A DNA stretch of 64,000 nucleotides. Source: Adiantum capillus-veneris. Taxonomy: Eukaryota > Streptophyta > Polypodiopsida > Polypodiales > Pteridaceae. A program made the translations under genes and the position numbers. Positions 25,391 through 37,300 of this stretch are shown piece after piece; the first letter of the stretch is position 1; each line of letters opens with the position of its first letter. The stretch lies in assembly GCA_014529385.2 (NCBI GenBank), contig CM043966.1:108811087-108875086 (forward strand), read 5' to 3'. The notes under the pieces were generated by a model. It saw nothing but the letters and a program-made list of their open reading frames with translations. It was not told the DNA's origin and made no database searches.

Positions 25391-27287
25391 TGAGAAAACA
25401 AAGATGAGTAGCAAACTTGGTCTTTCATTTCACATCAAAATCCTTATTTACAATAGATCGACACAAAAGCATATATACATCAAAAGAATTCTTATTTACA
25501 AGCTTTTGCAATTGAAGAGAACATATCAAAGGACTATTTTGTACATCATGCTCACCTTGTATAATTTTTTACCTTCTTTCCCAAATTCTAGCGAGTTTTG
25601 CTGATAACTATGTTTTACAGAAGGTCCAAGTCCCCATAACCATCCCCTAGCCAAAACCAAGTTCGCATATTCCATATTCATAATTTAGAATTCAAGCATT
25701 TCTTTATATCCTTGTACCTCAACTACCAAACTGGATACCATTATATCCCATATCTTCCTGTCTTCCCCATGCATCATGGAGATGACAATATATTGGTGAG
25801 CACTTGCTTGTTGAGAAAGTTTTAACTTCTTGACAAGAGCATAATTCACAAAATTATGTAGGTAGAGAACACATGAAAAATCACATTTCTTTAATTAATT
25901 CAGGTAGTACTTGTTTCGAAAGTACAGTTTTGGGAAAATACGTGAAAATGTTACTATTATTGGGAGGGTTAATGGTAGTATATTGCTACTTTTTGAACAA
26001 GTAGAATTTTGTGTGGGCATCAATATGGAAATCATTACTTATACAACTACAGAGGCAATGATGCATTTTCAAAACGTGAATCCCGAAGACATAAGGGCTT
26101 ATCTCTTTCAAGATTGGAAAGATCTCGAGTCCTTGGTCCAAATTCTATCATGATTCTAACCCTTTTCCCATTTATAATCCATGCATTTTCTCAAGCTCAT
26201 GCGGACCAAAACTTGATTTCAACATGTCGGTTGACAAACAAGAATGATGCTCTTTATCCATGTGCAACACTTCTACGAATATACTTTTCATTACCACTTA
26301 TAGGAGGTGTTTGGACCACATGGATTTGCCTATCTTTATGATCAGGGATTTTAATTAACACTTTACGTCAAGAGTTCAATGTTAGGTCCTTATGTTATTA
26401 ACCCTGTCTGGAGGGTGTTAATAACATAGTTATTAACATGACCTGCTAAAACCGGCCCATAAGGTTACTTCACTGGGATTCCTTGGGGGTCCGGTGGGAT
26501 TTACTTTGGCCTAGCGGGATTTACATGTAGTCCGTCGGGGAATGCCAAAGGAGGCGCCAAGTTGGAGGTCCCTATGTAAAAGAGCCCTCTTTCCTCGACT
26601 TTTTTCTTTGGAAAGTATGAAGAGAGTTATTTAGGTAGTTATTTCTAAACAGCTTGGATCAGTAGTCCTTAATTGGGCCGGATGATTCTTGCAAATAATT
26701 TAGTTGGTGATTGACTTGGGTCAATATCCCTATGGTTGGGACGGATGATTCTTGTTCATGATCCATTAGGGTTGTGTGATACAAATAGTTACCCTCTTCT
26801 GGGTGGTCTACTCTAACACCAATTCACAATTTGTTTGGGTAGAATCCATCCTTAAGAGGGTTTAGGAGGTGGATGAACCTGGGTCAATATCTCTATGGTT
26901 GGGATGGGATGACTCTTGTTTATTTTTCCGCTATGATTCTTTTCCACACATGTAACTACTTGGTACATATTACGAAACAAGCAAATCAACTTAAGGCATT
27001 GTTAATTTGGTACTTAACATCTAACATGAACATGGATGTTATTAACATAAAAAATTCCTATAATCACGTTAATTTGAAATCTGGTGGGCGGGATCTTTTC
27101 ATGTTACCAGGTCACCCATCAGGTCAACTTGAGGCACAGTTAATTTGGTACTTAACACTTCATGTGAACATGGATGCTATTAACATGAAAAAACATCATA
27201 ATCACGTTAATTTGAAATCCTTGTTTATGATTCTTGGCAGGACCTTTACCTTTTTCATTGTCTCTTTTTATTTTGTCCTTTGGATAA
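25391..27287. other. Unassigned DNA with a 138-bp-period duplication
   Basis: Separates the RT remnant from the gag remnant of a minus-strand gypsy element and may be a nested insertion. The segment from about 26985 (CAACTTAAGGC) is repeated at 27125 (CAACTTGAGGC): two copies about 138 bp apart sharing GTTAATTTGGTACTTAACA and ATAATCACGTTAATTTGAAA. Around 26640-26900 there is a second, looser duplication containing TGGGTCAATATC. The open frames at 25911-26341 and 26873-27304 have no recognisable domain. Confidence 0.5.
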
Positions 27288-28350
27288 TTATTGTGAATGG
27301 TTAAGTGACAAACAAGTGAAGCACAAGTTTTCTTTCTTAGTCTCTACGAATTCCTCTTGGTTTAATCTAGGTCCTATTATAACCCTCTTTTTAAACATTG
27401 CTTTACCCTCCTTATTACATGGAAATTTCCTTTTTCCTTTTAGAAAGGGCCGTGATACCTCCATATCTATGCATTTGAGCTCAGTCTGAGTGGGTTTAAA
27501 GGTAGTAAACTGAGTATTATCTTCATAAATCTGTGTAACTTTAATTTCTTCTTCCAATTTTTAGGTGCACTTCTTTTCACCTCTCACTTGAAGTATTTAT
27601 CTAATCCCTGTATAAATCATCTTGTTTTTTGAAAGTCATCTATTCTCTGAAGCTTGAGGTTTAACGTAGATAAGCAAGGCCTATCCTATTGCATAGCCTT
27701 ATCCCAATAATCAAAGTTCCTTTCTGATTCAATTTTAGGGAGAAATTATTTCACAAAAATGTTCTCAAATTGAGCTCAATCCCCTAGGATTTTTCCTGAT
27801 TCCTTGAGACTCATCCACCATTTATAGGCTTTTGGCCCCAATGATAGACTCGCCTCGAGTGGCTGATACTTAGGTGGGGTATTTTTTAACCTATGAAGGT
27901 CTTGCCATTTCTATAGGAAAGTGTAGAAAATATCTTTATTTCTATCCCTTTCTTCACCACTGAGGTGGTTTTATATCTTTGAGGATAGGGTTTTTGCTAG
28001 GTCTAGATTGGGTTTCAAGAGTAGGTATAGTGGTCTCTCTATTCATGAATCTAATGTCCCTAGATGTGGAAGACATGTTTGGATCTGGTGGAACAAAAGG
28101 TTGTGCCAAAACTTGTGTTCCCTTCTACATGGACTTAATTAATTTACTGATTTGATCTTTAACAGTATCTAGAGTAGTAAATAAAGTTTGTAGTTGTATT
28201 TCCATGTTTTTACCTTATGTACTAACTGTTCATGATACTCACAAGAAGGTACATCCCATTTGTCACTTATGTCCTCAATCCCATACATGTTTTGGACTTG
28301 AGTGGTGTTGATTTTGGGTTGCTTTTGTTTTTTGTCTTTCTCCATTTTTT
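27288..28350 (-). pseudogene. Gypsy gag remnant
   Basis: The minus strand starts near 28344 with MEKDKKQKQPKINTTQVQ, a typical basic gag N-terminus. It continues through stops and ends near 27288 with KENLCFTCLSLNHSQ, which looks like the first half of a CCHC zinc knuckle. No intact frame remains. Same strand and order (gag right, RT left) as the RT remnant at 24480-25390, so one former gypsy element is likely. Confidence 0.6.
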
Positions 28351-28369
28351 TAAAATATATAAAAACTCA

Positions 28370-28880
28370 CTTAAAAAACTTTGAAAAATATGGAAAAAGT
28401 ATGCTAATAAGCTCTGCATAAATATACATAACACTTCCTAAAGTGTGCGAAAATGGATCTGATGGAGATTATCGATCACTATCTATGAGCTATGGTCACC
28501 GTTGGTAATGGGTGTGCTTGCTGGTCTTTGATGTTGTAGTTAGAAGAACCTTGGCTACATTCTTGGGTATGGCCGCATATGTATATCTTGTACACAGATA
28601 GACTTATAGATAATAGTGATGTTGGTAGCGGCTCTTGATAGAGAAGATGATATCATGGGAACAAGGTTCAAGAGAAACTTAGGATGAAAATAAATCAAGA
28701 AAAGCCTTTGATTAATCTTATTTATTTATTTTTTAAACTTTCTTTTGTTACAGCTACGCACACATATTATAAATGATGATGACGTGAGCTCTTTAGGCTT
28801 ATATAGATATGCCCTCTTTTCTTGCTATGTGTCGGCGGCCAAGTATGATGCTACCTTACAGGTGCAAGAGATGCTCTCTT
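28370..28880 (-). promoter_or_regulatory. Probable 5' LTR/promoter of the minus-strand gypsy remnant
   Basis: On the minus strand a TATA-type box (CTATATAAGCC, about 28797-28807) lies upstream of the gag-like start at 28344. No clean TG...CA ends or primer site were found, so this is assignment by position. Confidence 0.35.
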
Positions 28881-29084
28881 GCATGCATGAGCTATGGAGC
28901 TTTTGAGTTCTACCAAGGAAGGAGTTGCTGCTGCTCGTTAACAATAGTTATGTAGAAAACACCAAGTCAAAGAAGGTGTAGTGCCCTCTAGCTTGAGGGC
29001 CTAGCCTTAAACTATGAACACAATTGTGCAATCTTGTGAGTGTTGTATGTGCCTTCTTTGGAGAAAATGAGCATATGTAGCTGA

Positions 29085-29089
<5 letters not shown>

Positions 29090-29133
<44 letters not shown>
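29090..29133. repeat. (GA)n microsatellite abutting satellite block 2
   Basis: About 44 bp of GA dinucleotides directly against the first satellite monomer. Confidence 0.95.
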
Positions 29134-29136
<3 letters not shown>

Positions 29137-32100
29137 AGGTTCTTTTCGGACTCCTGCAAGCTTTCATGGCCATCCGCTCCCGTCTCCTCGGTATACGGTA
29201 GCACAATTGCCAATTTTTTCATTTTGGCTTCACTAAGGTTCCAATGGAAAAAAACAGGCGATTGTGCCATGCTAGACCATCGAGATAGATTGTAATGGCC
29301 ATGAGACTTTGTAGGGGGAAAAATGTAGGTGCTTTTACTACTCCTACAAAGTTTCATGGCCATCCGCTCCCATCTCGTCGGTCTAGGGTGGCAAAATCGT
29401 CATTCTTTTTGTTTTGGCTTCGCTATGGACCAAATGGAAAAAAAAGAGGCGATTGTGCCACCGTAGACCGACGAGATGGGAGCAAATGGCCATGAAACTT
29501 TGTAGCGGTAGGGATTTAGGTGCTTTCCTAGCCCTTGCAAAGTTTCATGGCTATCCACTCCCGTCTCATCGGTCTAGGGTGGCACAATCGACAATTGTTT
29601 TGTTTTGCCTTCGCTATGGGCCGCCACTGTAGACCGTCGAAACAGATTGCAATGACCATGAAACTTTGTAGGGGCGGGAATTTAATGTCTTTTCCCACCC
29701 TTGCAAAGTTTAATGGCCATCAACTTCCGTCTGGTCGATCTAGGGTGGCACAATTGCCAATATTTTCATTCTAGCTTTGCTATGGGCCCAATGGAAACAA
29801 GAGGCCATTGTGCCATGGTATACTGTCGAGATAGATTGCAATGGCCATGAAAGTTTACAAGGGCGGCAATCTAGGTGTTTTTACAAACCCTACAAAGTTT
29901 CATAGTCATACGCTCCCGTCTCGTCGGTCTAGGGTGGCACAATCGCCAATTTTTTTGTTTTGTCTTTGCTTTGGGCCAAATGGAAAAAAGGAGGTGATTG
30001 TGCCATCGTAGACCGACGAGACGGAAGAGGATAGCCATGAAACTTTGCAGGGGTGGTGATTTAGGTGCTTTCCCTACCCGTGAAAAGTTTCAAGGCCATC
30101 CACTCCCATCTCGTCGGTCTAGGGTGGCACAATTGTAATTTTTTTCGTTTTGGCTTCGCTAAGGACCCAATGGAAAAAAACAGGCGATTGTGCCCCCGTA
30201 GACCAATGAAACAGATTACCATGGCCATGAAACTTTGTAGGGCAAAAATCTAGGTTCATGGGCATCCTCTCCCATCTCGTCGGTCTAGGGTAGCAGAATT
30301 GCCAAATTTTTGGCTAAGGACCCAATGGAAAAAAACAGGTGATTGTGCCACGGTAGACCGTCAAGACAAACTGCAATGGCCATGATTCTTTCTAGGGGCA
30401 AGAATTTAGGTGCTTCTACCACCCCTACAAATTTTCATGGCTATTCGCTCCCGTCTCGTTTTGGCTTCGCTATGGACCAAATGGAAAAAAAGAGGCGATT
30501 GTGCCACCGTAGACTGACGAGATGGGAGCGAATGGCCATGAAACTTTGCAGTAGTGGGGATTTAGGTGATTTCCTAGCCCCTGCAAAGTTTCATGGCCAT
30601 CCTCTCCCGTCTCATCGGTCTAGGGTGGCAAAATTGCCAATTTTCTCATTTTGGCTTTGCTATGGGTCCAATTGAAAAAAAAAGGCAATTGTGCCACCGT
30701 AGACCGTTAAAAAAGATTGCAATGACCATGAAAAGTTGCAGGGGTGAGAATTTAGGTGCTTGTATCACCCTTGCAAAGTTTCATGGCCATCCACTCCCGT
30801 CTCATCGGTCTAGGATGGCACAATCACCAATTTTTTTGTTTTGGCTTCAATAAGGGCCCAATGGAAAAAAACGGGCAATTCTGCCATCGTAGAGCGACGA
30901 AAGATATTGAGATGGCCATGAAACTTTGTAAGTGTAGGAATTTAGGTTCTTTTCCCACCCATGCAAGGTTTCATGCCCATCTGCTCTCGTTTTGTTGGTC
31001 TAGGGTAGCATAATTGCCAATTTTTTCGTTTTGTCTTTGCTAAGGGCCCATTGGAAAGAAACATGCAATTGTGACACGGTAGACCATTGAGACAGCTTGC
31101 GATGGCTATGAAACTTTGTAGAAGTGGTAATCTACATGCTTTTACCACCACTGCAAAGTTTTATGGGCATCCGCTCCCGTATCGTCGGTCTAGGGTGGCA
31201 CAATTGTCAATTTTTTCATTCTGGCTCCGGTATGGACCCAATGGAAAAAAGATGCGATTGTGCCATAATAGACCATCGAGACAGATTGCGATGGATATGA
31301 AAATTTACAAGGGTAGGAATTTAGGTGCTTTTACCACCCCTACAAAGTTTCATGGCCATCCACTCCTGTCTCGTCGGTCTGGGGTGGCACAATCGCCATT
31401 TTTTTTGTTTTGGCTTCGCTATGGGCCCAATGGAAAAAAAGAGGAAATTGTGCCACTTTTTCATGGCCATACCCTCTCCCCCCGTTGGTCTAGGGTGGCA
31501 CAATTGTAAGTTTTGTTTTTTGGCTTCGCTAAGGGCCCAATGGAAAAAAACAGGCGATTGTGCCCACGTAGAATGATGAAACATATTATGATGGCCATGA
31601 AACTTTATTGGGCGGGAGTTTAGGTTCTTTTTTCACCCCTACAAGGTTTCATGGCCATACTCTCCCGTCTCATCGGTGTAGGGTAGCACAATTGCCAAAT
31701 TTTTTGTTTTGGCTTCGCTAAGGGCCCAATGGAAAAAAACAGGTGATTGTGCCACGGTAGACCGTCGAGACAGATTGCAATGGCCATGAGACTTTCTAGA
31801 GGGACAAAATTTAGGTGCTTCTACCACCCCCACATAGTTTCATGGCCATCTGCTCCCGTCTTTTTGGTCTAGGGTGGCACAATCGCCATTTTTTTGTTTT
31901 GGCTTCACTATGGGCCGGAAAAAAAGAGGCGATTGTGCCACCGTAGACCGACAAGATGGGAGCGAATGGCCATGAAACTTTTTAGCGGTAGGGATTTAGG
32001 TGCTTTCCTAGCCCCTACAAAGTTTCATGGCCATCTGCTCCTGTCTCATTGGTATAGGGTGGCACAATCGCCAATTTTTTCATTTTGGCTTTGCTATGGG

Positions 32101-34122
32101 CCCAATGGAAAAAAAAGGCAATTGTGCCACTGTAGACCGTTGAAACAGATTGGAATGACCATTAAAAGTTGTAGGTGCGGGAATTTAGGTGCTTGTACCA
32201 CCCCTGCAAAGTTTCATGGCCATCCACTCCCGTCTCATCGATCTAGGATGGCACAATCGCGAATTTTTTTGTTTTGGCTTCGATAAGAGCCCAATGGAAA
32301 AAAAACGGGCGATTGTGCCACTGTAGACCGACGAAACAGATTGCGATGGCCATGAAACTTTGCAAGTGCAAAAATGTAGGTTGTTTTCCCACCCATGCAA
32401 GGTTTCATGGCCATCTGCTCCCGTTTCGTTGGTCTAGGGTAGCATAATTGCCAATTTTTTCGTTTTGGCTTTGCTAAGGGCCCAATGGAAAGAAACATGC
32501 AATTGTGCCACAGAAGACCGTCGAGACAGATTGCGATGGCCATGAAACTTTGCAGAAGTGGGAATCTACCTACTTTTACCACAAATGCAAAGTTTTATGA
32601 CCATCGGCTCTTGTATCCTCAGTCTAGGGTGGCACAATTGTCAATTTTTTCATTTTGGCTTCGGTATGGACCCAATGGGAAAAAGATGCGATTATGCCAT
32701 AATAGACCATCGAGACAGATTGCGATGGCCATGAAACTTTACAAGGGAAATAATTTAGGTGCTTTTACCACCCCTACAAAGTTTCATGGCCATCCACTCC
32801 TGTCTCTTCGGTCTGGGGTGGCATAATCGCCAATTTTTTTGTTTTGGCTTTGCTATGGGCCCAATGGATAAAAAGAGGCAATTGTGCCATTGTAGACCGA
32901 TAAGACGAGAGCAGATAGCCATGAAACTTTACAGGGGTGGAAATTTAGGTGCTTTCCCTACCCCTGCAAAGTTTCATGGCCATCTGCTCCTGTCTTGTTG
33001 GTCTAGGGTGGCACAATTGTAAGTTTTTGTGTTTTGTCTTCGCTAAGGGGCCCAATGGAAAAAAACGGCCGATTGTGCCCCTGTAGAATGACGAATTAAA
33101 TTACAATGGCCATGAAACTTCATAGGATAGGAATTTAGGTTCTTTTTCCACCCCTACAAGGTTTCATGGGCATCCGCTCCCGTCTTGTCAGTCTAGGGTA
33201 GCACAATTGCCAATTTTTTCGTTTTGGCTTCGCTAAGGTTCCACTGGAAAAAGACAAGCACTTGTGCCACCGTAGACTATCGTGACAGGTTGCAAAGGCC
33301 ATGAGACTTTGTAGGGGCATGAATTTAGGTGCTTTCACCACTCCTACAAATTTTCATGGCCATCCGCTCCCGTCTCGTTGGTCTAGGGTGGCACAATCGC
33401 CAATTAGTTCGTTTTTTCTTCCCTATGGGCCAAATGGAAAAAAAAAGGCAATTGTTCCACCGTAGACCGACCAGATAGGAGCGAATGGCCATGAAACTTT
33501 TCAGGGATGGGGATCTAGGTGCTTTCCTAGCCCTTGCAAAGTTTCATGGCTATCCGCTCCCGTCTCATCGGTCTAGGGTGGCACAATCGCCAATGTTTTC
33601 GTTTTTCCTTCGTTATGGGCCCAATGTAAAAAACAGGAAATTGTGCCACTGTAAACCGTCGAAACAGAGTGCAATGACCATGAAACTTTGTAGGGGTGGT
33701 AATTTAGTGTCTTTCTTCACCCTTGGAAAGTTTCATAGCTATCGGCTCCCATCTGGTCAGTCTAGGGTGGCACAATTGCCAATTTTTTCATTTTGGCTTC
33801 GCTATGGGCCCAATGGAAAAAAGAGGCCATTGTGCCATGATAGACCGTCAAGACAGATTGTGATGGCCATGAAAGTTACAGGGGTAGAAATTTAGGTGTT
33901 TTTATTACCTCTACAAAGTCTCATGGCCATATACTCCCGTCGTGTCGGTCTAGGGTGGCACAATTGCCAATTATGTTTTTTGGCTTCGCTATGGGCCAAA
34001 TGGAAAAAAAGAGGCAATTGTGCCACCGTAGACCTACGAGACAAGAGCGGATACCCATGAAAATTTGTAGAGATGGGGATTTAGGTGCTTTCTCTATGCC
34101 TGCAAAGTTTCATGGCCATCCG
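29134..34122. repeat. Palindromic ~187-bp satellite array, block 2
   Basis: About 26-27 copies of the monomer described for block 1, in the same orientation and with the same two inverted arms. A higher-order period of about 1.44 kb is visible: the monomers from 30948 on match those from 32385 on in order, including the rare variant GCATAATTGCCAATTTTTTC. Variant monomers of block 2 (for example 33470-33900) match the start of block 1 (1-460) closely. The left edge lies in the 16-nt spacer next to a GA microsatellite. The right edge is cut at about 34122, where Copia sequence begins without spacer. Confidence 0.95.
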
Positions 34123-34431
34123 GCTAGACAAAGGTGCATCCAACTTACTGTCACGCAAAGTGTGCACCAGCCAATTTGGCATACCTCTAGCCTGCTCATT
34201 TTCAGCCCTTTTCTCATCAAGTACATCATGTACATTTGCATCAGTAATAGGCTGATCTAAAACATTTTTAGAAACCCCCATATGCTGTACGTTTTCCTCA
34301 TTGGAACTTACATTCGTATTTCCACCACTGAAAAGAGGCAACAAAGTGTCATAAATGTCCTGTGAGCTTACATTACTGTCTCTAGTACATGACAGCAAGG
34401 GCTGAACAGAATCTTCCACAAACACTACATC
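34123..34431 (-). pseudogene. Copia linker after integrase, cut by satellite
   Basis: Open frame continuing the integrase frame past the TGA: DVVFVEDSVQPLLSCTRDSN and onward, an acidic, Asn-rich linker typical between integrase and RT of Copia. Coding sequence ends at about 34123 and runs straight into satellite sequence. Confidence 0.75.
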
Positions 34432-35433
34432 TCAAGAAACCAGAATACGTTTTTTTTGCGGATGATACAACCTGTAACCTTTGCTTTCCGCACTATAACC
34501 AACAAAAATACATTTGATAGCCTTATCATCCAATTTTCTATGCTGCACTTGTGGCACCAAATCATATGCCAAACATCCAAAAACATGCGTGTGCTCAATA
34601 GAAGGCTTTCTATCATGCCATGCTTCATATGGAGTAATAGACTGCAAAGCTTTCGTAGGACACTTGTTAAGTACATAAGTGGCACACATGATGGCCTCAA
34701 GCCAAAAAGAATGCAGCAAAGCTTGACTTTTGACCATACATCGTGCCATTTTCGTCAGTGACCTATTTTTCCTCTTAGCAACACCATTTTGCTGAGGTGT
34801 ATAAGGCACTGTACATTGGTGCTTTATCCCATGACTAGCCAGAAATGCATTAAATTCATGAGACATATACTCCCCCCCTCGATCGGAACAGAGGGTGCCC
34901 ATAGTACATTTTGAGAAATTTTCAGCCATAGTCAAAAATTGTTGGAAGCACATAAAAACTTCGGACTTCGCTTTAAGCGGAAGATCCCATGCATGCCTGG
35001 AGTAATCATCAATGAAAGTCACAAAGTACAGGTAATTGCCCAAGGACGGAGTTTGCATGGACCCACAAACATCACTATGCACAAGCTGCAACCTGCATGT
35101 GGCCCGAACTGAACCATCCTTTGGAAATTTAGAACGCTGCATCTTACCCAAAATCGAGCCTTCACAAACATGTTTGACAGGTGCTTCAAGAGGCGGCAAA
35201 GAAGCAACCATATTAGATTTCTACAAACACAGCAAACTGGCAAAATTCAGATGACCAAAACATGCATGCCAAAGTTTTGCATCTGAAATAGCCCTTGAAT
35301 CTGCAACAGCATTTGCATAATTTTGTCCACACTTGTCATACAAAGTGAGCTTATACAGCCCACGGCACAAAATCCCAGATGCAACAATTTCATCACCAAA
35401 ACTAAGATCATGAACTGTACATCTGTCATCCAC
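34432..35433 (-). pseudogene. Copia pre-integrase and integrase
   Basis: GAG-pre-integrase zinc region at 35221-35433 (LWHACFGHLNFASLLCL) is followed by TAG (35221-35223) and then the integrase core at 34432-35211: LVHSDVCGSMQTPSLGNYLY, FVTFIDDYSRHAW, TLCSDRGGEYMS and the glutamate-bearing QQNGVAKRKNRS. Canonical Copia integrases have GVAERKNR, so here the third catalytic residue, Glu, is replaced by Lys. Two Asp remain. The C-terminal GKx-like HVFGCLAYDLVPQVQHRKLD region is present. The frame ends with TGA at 34432-34434 where Arg is usual, and the same frame stays open to 34123. Confidence 0.9.
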
Positions 35434-35599
35434 AAATTTGACTACAAGTCCAAGTCTAGTGCGAATACAGACAAGAGATTCTTCTTGATCCCAGGTACAT
35501 AAAGTGCATCAACAAGTGTGAAGGAACTACCATTAGCAGCAGTGAGCACAATGTTTCCAACTCCTTGAACTGGATAAGAGGCGTTGTTGGCACAAGGAC

Positions 35600-36171
35600 T
35601 CAATTCCCATGAGGGACAGACTCAAGAGAGGTAAACAATTCACGATGTGAGGTAATGTGCTTTGTAGCACCACTGTCAAAATACCACACGTGTGAATCTG
35701 CAGCAACTGACAAGCATGCATCATGGACAACAAGATTGTAAGTGCACTCTACGCTAAAAGCCCATTTTGCATCAACATCAGCAACACAGTCTCCTTTCAC
35801 AGAAGACTCAACAATGGCTGCATTTGTAGTGGAACCAGCATTTGCAGTGGAACCACCCTCTTTCTTCTTAGCCTCTTTGGCCTTCAACTTAGGACACGAC
35901 TTGATCAAGTGATCATTGGATTTACAATAATGGCAACGTATCTTCTTTTTGCCCTTATCACGAGAATTTCCAGACGAATTGCTGCCAGCAGAAGCATTAG
36001 GAACATAATTTTTGCCACTCGTAGCAGAACCATAAGAAGTGGCTGCATTGCTATTACCACCTTTTCTTTGAGAAGCAATAAAATCTTGTTCAACTGCACG
36101 CTATCTAGTCCTGTTTTTTCTGGAAAGTGACTCTTGCAACAACAATGTGCATAATGCATCAAACTTGACAA
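35600..36171 (-). pseudogene. Copia zinc knuckle and protease
   Basis: Two frames cover this region. The CCHC knuckle region reads across the overlap at about 35905-35945 (sequence like RCHYC...HLIKSCPKLKAKE). Downstream, WYFDSGATKHITSHRELFTS (about 35633-35692) is the aspartic protease active site, with DSGATKH intact. The alternating frames show a frameshift near 35900. The protease would cleave the polyprotein during particle maturation. Confidence 0.85.
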
Positions 36172-36267
36172 CTTCTGGATTTCCTTGGGTCATAAGTCTC
36201 CAAGTACTAGCAAAAGTCTGGTAAGAATCTGGTAAGGCATCAAGAACAGTCTGCACAAGGGAACTGT

Positions 36268-36867
36268 CTAAAATAACTTCACCTGCAGAAATAAGTTGCT
36301 CGTTGATATCCTTACACTAGCAAGGAAAGTGTCCATATCATCTTCCTCATACATAATCTTCGACTCCAGCTCTTTACGCAGCAAAGCAATTTTAGCCTCA
36401 TTACGGCTTGCATAAAGACCTGCTAGAATATCCCAAGCCTGTTTTGCAGATTTTGTTGAACGGATGTGAGGAAGAATGGTACGCTTCATAGACAACGCAA
36501 TCAATGCATGAGCCTGTGCATCCTTAACATCCCAACGAGCTAGTTCTGTTGTAGGCAAAACAACTCTAGCAGCTGCAATCCTTGTAGCAAGACCTCCAAC
36601 ATCCTCAACATCGCCTACATCCTCAGAACCAGGACGTACATCAATGCCCTGCACAATGTTCTAGACACCCTTTAACACAAGAACATGTTGCATCATATAA
36701 GCCCACATAGGGTAGTTGTCCCCATCTAACCTGTCCTCAACAACAAACATCTTGAACACATCTGTGTTGTTGTTGTCAGCCATGGTAAATGCTGCACCTG
36801 ATGTGAAAACTGCCCGAAAATAGGAGAAACGGAGCGGGAACAACCTATGATATATAGCACAAACCAA
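36268..36867 (-). pseudogene. Copia gag (UBN2-like)
   Basis: Starts MADNNNTDVFKMFVVEDRLD at 36783, with the typical DGDNYPMW patch of Copia gag, and continues after a stop near 36661 into RWDVKDAQAHALIALSMKRT and AKQAWDILAGLYASRNEAKI, which are hallmarks of the UBN2/retrotran_gag_2 family. Gag forms the virus-like particle that packages element RNA. The frame is broken between 36268 and 36171 before the zinc knuckle. Confidence 0.85.
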
Positions 36868-37062
36868 AGAAGACTATAAGGCACCTGTTATGCAGAAAAC
36901 TGCACTGACAAAAATTCTGCACAAAATGACGAAATAGCCTGTGCAATAGTGCCTGTAGTGGAAACGGAGGCCGAACGCTTGCCAAAGCTCACTGAAATTG
37001 GAGAAAGTGAGTAGGCATGTGCTGGAGAAGCTAGCGACTAAGCCCAGGAGGACGTGACCAGA

Positions 37063-37072
37063 GCTGATACCA
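37063..37072 (-). other. Primer binding site (initiator tRNA-Met type)
   Basis: The minus strand reads TGGTATCAGC, matching the first eight bases of the usual plant initiator-Met primer site TGGTATCAGAGC, two bases inside the LTR edge. Confidence 0.8.
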
Positions 37073-37074
37073 AT

Positions 37075-37300
37075 TGTTGGAATTAGGGTTGCAGAGAAAC
37101 GCACACAGCTTGGAGAAGATGAAGGAAGCTCAAGGCACACAATAGAGAGTGCGTTACTTAGTGTGCAATGGAAAGATTGACAGCCCTAGAGTGATGGGCG
37201 TATATACAATGCACGAGGAAAAAAACCTCCTAAAGAGGGAAAAAATGCCCCGACGGTCCTAGTGTGTTCACATACATCACTACCACATGTATATGGTAAC
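37075..37300 (-). repeat. Copia 5' LTR (outer end approximate)
   Basis: The inner edge is sharp: the minus strand reads ...CCTAATTCCAACA at 37075, then two bases, then the primer site. The outer end is uncertain; a candidate is near 37300, after TATGGTAACA on the plus strand. A TATA-like CATTGTATATACG lies on the minus strand near 37200. Confidence 0.55.

Larger units (their letters stand above)
34123..37300 (-). mobile_element. Truncated Copia (Ty1-type) retrotransposon
   Basis: On the minus strand, from right to left: a 5' LTR (37075 to about 37300), primer site, gag, zinc knuckle, protease, GAG-pre-integrase and integrase. This order (integrase before RT) is diagnostic of Copia. The element stops just after integrase, at about 34122, and is joined directly to the satellite. 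RT, RNase H and the 3' LTR are missing. Frames are interrupted by stops and at least two frameshifts, so it is dead. Confidence 0.9.

Noticed and set aside
25911-26341. Two overlapping plus-strand open frames
   Set aside because: No recognisable motif. They overlap each other in different frames and lie between halves of a minus-strand gypsy remnant.
29134-34122. CRISPR-like regularly spaced repeats
   Set aside because: The repeats are long, the spacers are themselves conserved, and the context is a plant nuclear chromosome. It is a satellite.
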